Source of the DNA: an uncultured Pedobacter sp. | GTDB taxonomy: Bacteria > Bacteroidota > Bacteroidia > Sphingobacteriales > Sphingobacteriaceae | Length of the DNA stretch: 6,618 nt | Reading direction: 5' to 3' | NCBI GenBank assembly: GCA_946478755.1 | Contig: CAMLDJ010000303.1 | Location: 1-6,618 of the forward strand | Shown: piece by piece, positions 5,403 to 6,618 of the stretch | Layout of the letters: the number at the start of each line of letters is the position of its first letter | Position numbering within the stretch: the stretch's first letter is position 1 | Translations under genes and position numbers: made by a program | The notes under the pieces: generated by a model | What the model was told of the DNA's origin: nothing | What the model saw: the letters and a program-made list of their open reading frames with translations, nothing else | Databases searched by the model: none

Positions 5403-6071
5403 CTAAGTGGTTAATTGTAAATCTTCTGGAATTTCAGCATTAAAATTCCCGGTATATATGCTATCCGACAGCTGCTTTCTGTTCGCAGCAATAAAGGACA
5501 CATAGGTTTCCATATATTCTCCCTGTAAGCTTGGCGGTATCTCCAGCACATCAGTACCAGACAACCTGCTGTTGCCAAAAAGCGTATAAAAGACCTTTTC
5601 CTGTTTTGGAAAATAGGCCAGCATCATCACCTGGTCTGTGGTTTCCGGCCAGGGCATCTCCGGGTTGGTATCCCAGCTGTACTGCAGCCCGGAAGCACCC
5701 GGCTCTACCTTACAATTTTGAGCAGGCTTTAGCATCCCCTTACTCAGCAGGAGTTGATTATAGGCAATTTCCAGATCGGGATAACTGCCTTTTATAATGT
5801 TCTTTTTGTTGTATTTCACAGCCTGATTAAAAGCATTGTCTTTAGCCATTAATGCCTCCACGCTAAAACCGGTATGGAGAAAATCAAGTAAACGGCTCAG
5901 CAATCCGCTGGACAACTTTGTTCCCATTCTATGCTTAAGCTGCAATTCGGTCGGCGGTTTGAGGGTTACACCAATTCCACGTATTACATTTCTGCCGTTA
6001 AGCATGTAATAAACTGCATTTCCTAATTTACCCCTATGGTTACCACCAGGGCCATTTTCCGCGATTGCCAT
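5403..6071 (-). CDS. DUF6266 family protein (first of pair)
   Basis: 222-residue protein of unknown function, with the family's hallmark N-terminus MAIAENGPGGNHRGKLGNAV (GKLG then YYMLNGRNVIRG) followed by KPPTELQLKHRM and a helical segment SSGLLSRLLDFLHTGF. The C-terminal half (about 125-215) is beta-rich: GLQYSWDTNPEMPWPETTD, VMMLAYFPKQEKVFYTLFG, VLEIPPSLQGEYMETYVSF, SIYTGNFNAEI. No signal peptide, transmembrane segment or catalytic motif is visible. It leads a two-gene operon, and its paralogue starts 2 bases after its stop. The ATG at 6071 gives the family-typical start. No convincing -7/-33 pair was found upstream, but a large 11-bp-phased palindrome lies about 140-230 bases upstream and could regulate it. 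Confidence 0.87.
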   Translation of the reverse strand: MAIAENGPGGNHRGKLGNAVYYMLNGRNVIRGIGVTLKPPTELQLKHRMGTKLSSGLLSRLLDFLHTGFSVEALMAKDNAFNQAVKYNKKNIIKGSYPDLEIAYNQLLLSKGMLKPAQNCKVEPGASGLQYSWDTNPEMPWPETTDQVMMLAYFPKQEKVFYTLFGNSRLSGTDVLEIPPSLQGEYMETYVSFIAANRKQLSDSIYTGNFNAEIPEDLQLTT

Positions 6072-6207
6072 AATTCATTTATTTAAAATAGCCTGCATAT
6101 AGGCTGCTAGTAAAGACAACAATCGAACTGTGCTTATTCTTATTACACGGTTTTAAATGACACCAGGATGACTATTGGTTGATAAAAGTTTAAGGCATGC
6201 ATATAAT
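6072..6207. promoter_or_regulatory. leader and upstream region of the DUF6266 operon
   Basis: 136 bases without a gene, between the operon start and the palindromic array. It contains a small hairpin, AGCCT (6090-6094) with AGGCT (6101-6105), loop GCATAT, about 20 bases before the ATG on the minus strand, where it could affect translation. I could not assign a promoter. TGCATATA occurs both here and next to the array (about 6198-6205), possibly by chance. Confidence 0.35.
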
Positions 6208-6298
6208 TACCCTTCAGATACCCTTGGAATACCCTTAGAATACCCTATGGGGTAATGCAAGGGTATTCCAAGGGTAACCGAATAGTAAGGAAAGGGTA
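6208..6298. repeat. palindromic array of 7-mers at 11-bp spacing
   Basis: TACCCTT begins at 6208, 6219 and 6230, with TACCCTA at 6241. The reverse complement form follows: TGGGGTA at 6248, AAGGGTA at 6259 and 6270, a decayed AATAGTA at 6281, and AAGGGTA at 6292. Every step is exactly 11 bases, and the two halves mirror about 6247/6248. The core is a perfect 18-bp inverted repeat (6219-6236 with 6259-6276), with an inner TACCC/GGGTA stem (6241-6245/6250-6254) around TATG. It has no T-run, so it is not an ordinary terminator. It lies between the DUF6702 and DUF6266 genes. Possible roles: multi-site operator, REP-like palindromic element, or recombination/cruciform site. Confidence 0.92.
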
Positions 6299-6381
6299 GG
6301 TTAACTCATGTATCTACCTTGATTTTACCAATAACTAAACAGGGATCATTAGGAACTGTTAGATAAGGATGGTAACTGTAT
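6299..6381. other. short gap after the DUF6702 gene
   Basis: 83 AT-rich bases. The only structure seen is AACAG and CTGTT (about 6340-6360) with a poorly paired 13-base interior, which is too weak to call a terminator for the DUF6702 gene. The palindromic array beyond it may serve that purpose. Confidence 0.3.
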
Positions 6382-6618
6382 TTAGTATCTAAACTTTACC
6401 TCAGCTGCCGGATTATCCAGCTTGGTACTTTGACGCTTCCCGTTTATAATGGCATGGATCATATTACTTTGCGATTCATGCTGCTCAAAAAGGATGTCGT
6501 TTTTAATGTTCAGTTGTTTTATCTGCCCCACATCTACCGACTCAAAATAACACCAGGCGGCGTCTTCCTCTATTTCATAGCCCAAATATTTTAAATTGAG
6601 CATTTTACCATTGGCACT
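6382..6618 (-). CDS. DUF6702 family protein, C-terminal part (runs off the window)
   Basis: The open frame continues to the window edge. An internal Met at 6601-6603 is preceded by in-frame codons S-A-N-G-K, so the true start lies outside. About 78 residues are visible of a family usually near 160. The pattern matches the C-terminal half of DUF6702, a small exported Bacteroidota protein of unknown function: GKMLNLKYLGYEIEEDAAWC, then YFESVDVGQIKQLNIKNDIL, then FEQHESQSNMIHAIINGKR and a charged end. In many genomes such genes sit beside an M1-type metallopeptidase (recalled, not visible here). The signal peptide expected at the N-terminus is not in the window. Confidence 0.75.
   Translation of the reverse strand, partial: SANGKMLNLKYLGYEIEEDAAWCYFESVDVGQIKQLNIKNDILFEQHESQSNMIHAIINGKRQSTKLDNPAAEVKFRY

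Noticed and set aside
5531..5797. Plus-strand 88-codon ORF, and similar ORFs at 5116-5443
   Set aside because: Antisense to the two DUF6266 genes, which have family-typical sequence and tight operon spacing.
6208..6298. CRISPR array
   Set aside because: Units are 7 bp with 4-base gaps and change orientation at the centre. CRISPR repeats are longer, all in one direction and separated by unique spacers of about 30 bases.
6208..6298. Intrinsic terminator for the DUF6702 gene
   Set aside because: The stem is strong but no T-run follows on either strand, and the 11-bp register needs another explanation.

Overview
The window looks like chromosome from a Bacteroidota bacterium, most likely a Sphingobacteriaceae member close to Pedobacter. 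This is inferred from moderate-to-low GC, protein families typical of that group (DUF6266, DUF6702, a Bacteroidota-style MlaEF pair) and promoter-like sites of the Bacteroidota form TTTG-N19..21-TAnnTTTG in place of the -35/-10 type. No database search was possible, so family names come from recognising motifs.

Layout. Positions 87-2468 (+) hold a compact operon: an MlaE-type lipid transporter permease, its MlaF-type ATPase (4-base ATGA overlap) and an RlmI/RlmK-like SAM-dependent methyltransferase 13 bases further on. A convergent lipoprotein gene of unknown function follows (2744-3799, -). The two units are separated by a perfect 13-bp terminator hairpin (2700-2731) and a possible 54-residue small ORF on the minus strand (2427-2591). 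Positions 3800-4374 have no convincing protein gene. They do hold a promoter pair pointing in opposite directions and, on the plus strand, a promoter followed about 150 bases later by a strong intrinsic terminator, which is the layout of a small RNA gene.

Positions 4375-4754 (+) encode only the C-terminal part of an Rpn/PD-(D/E)XK-type 'recombination-promoting nuclease' protein, with a 12-bp (4-residue) tandem repeat and a one-base deletion inside that repeat. It has its own well-matched promoter box. It meets, tail to tail, a two-gene operon of DUF6266 paralogues (6071 to 4762, -). Upstream of that operon lies a striking palindromic array of 7-mers (TACCCTT/AAGGGTA) spaced exactly 11 bp apart and centred at 6247/6248. 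The window ends inside a DUF6702-like gene (6382-6618, -).

How the parts work together. MlaE and MlaF should form the inner-membrane engine of a phospholipid transporter. The MCE-domain partner MlaD is not in the window. The methyltransferase appears to be co-transcribed with them rather than functionally linked. The right half (Rpn remnant, DUF6266 pair, inverted array) has the character of a variable, accessory region. The most noteworthy items are the 11-bp-phased palindrome, the orphan Rpn C-terminal domain (resembling intragenic RpnS antitoxins) and the candidate small RNA.
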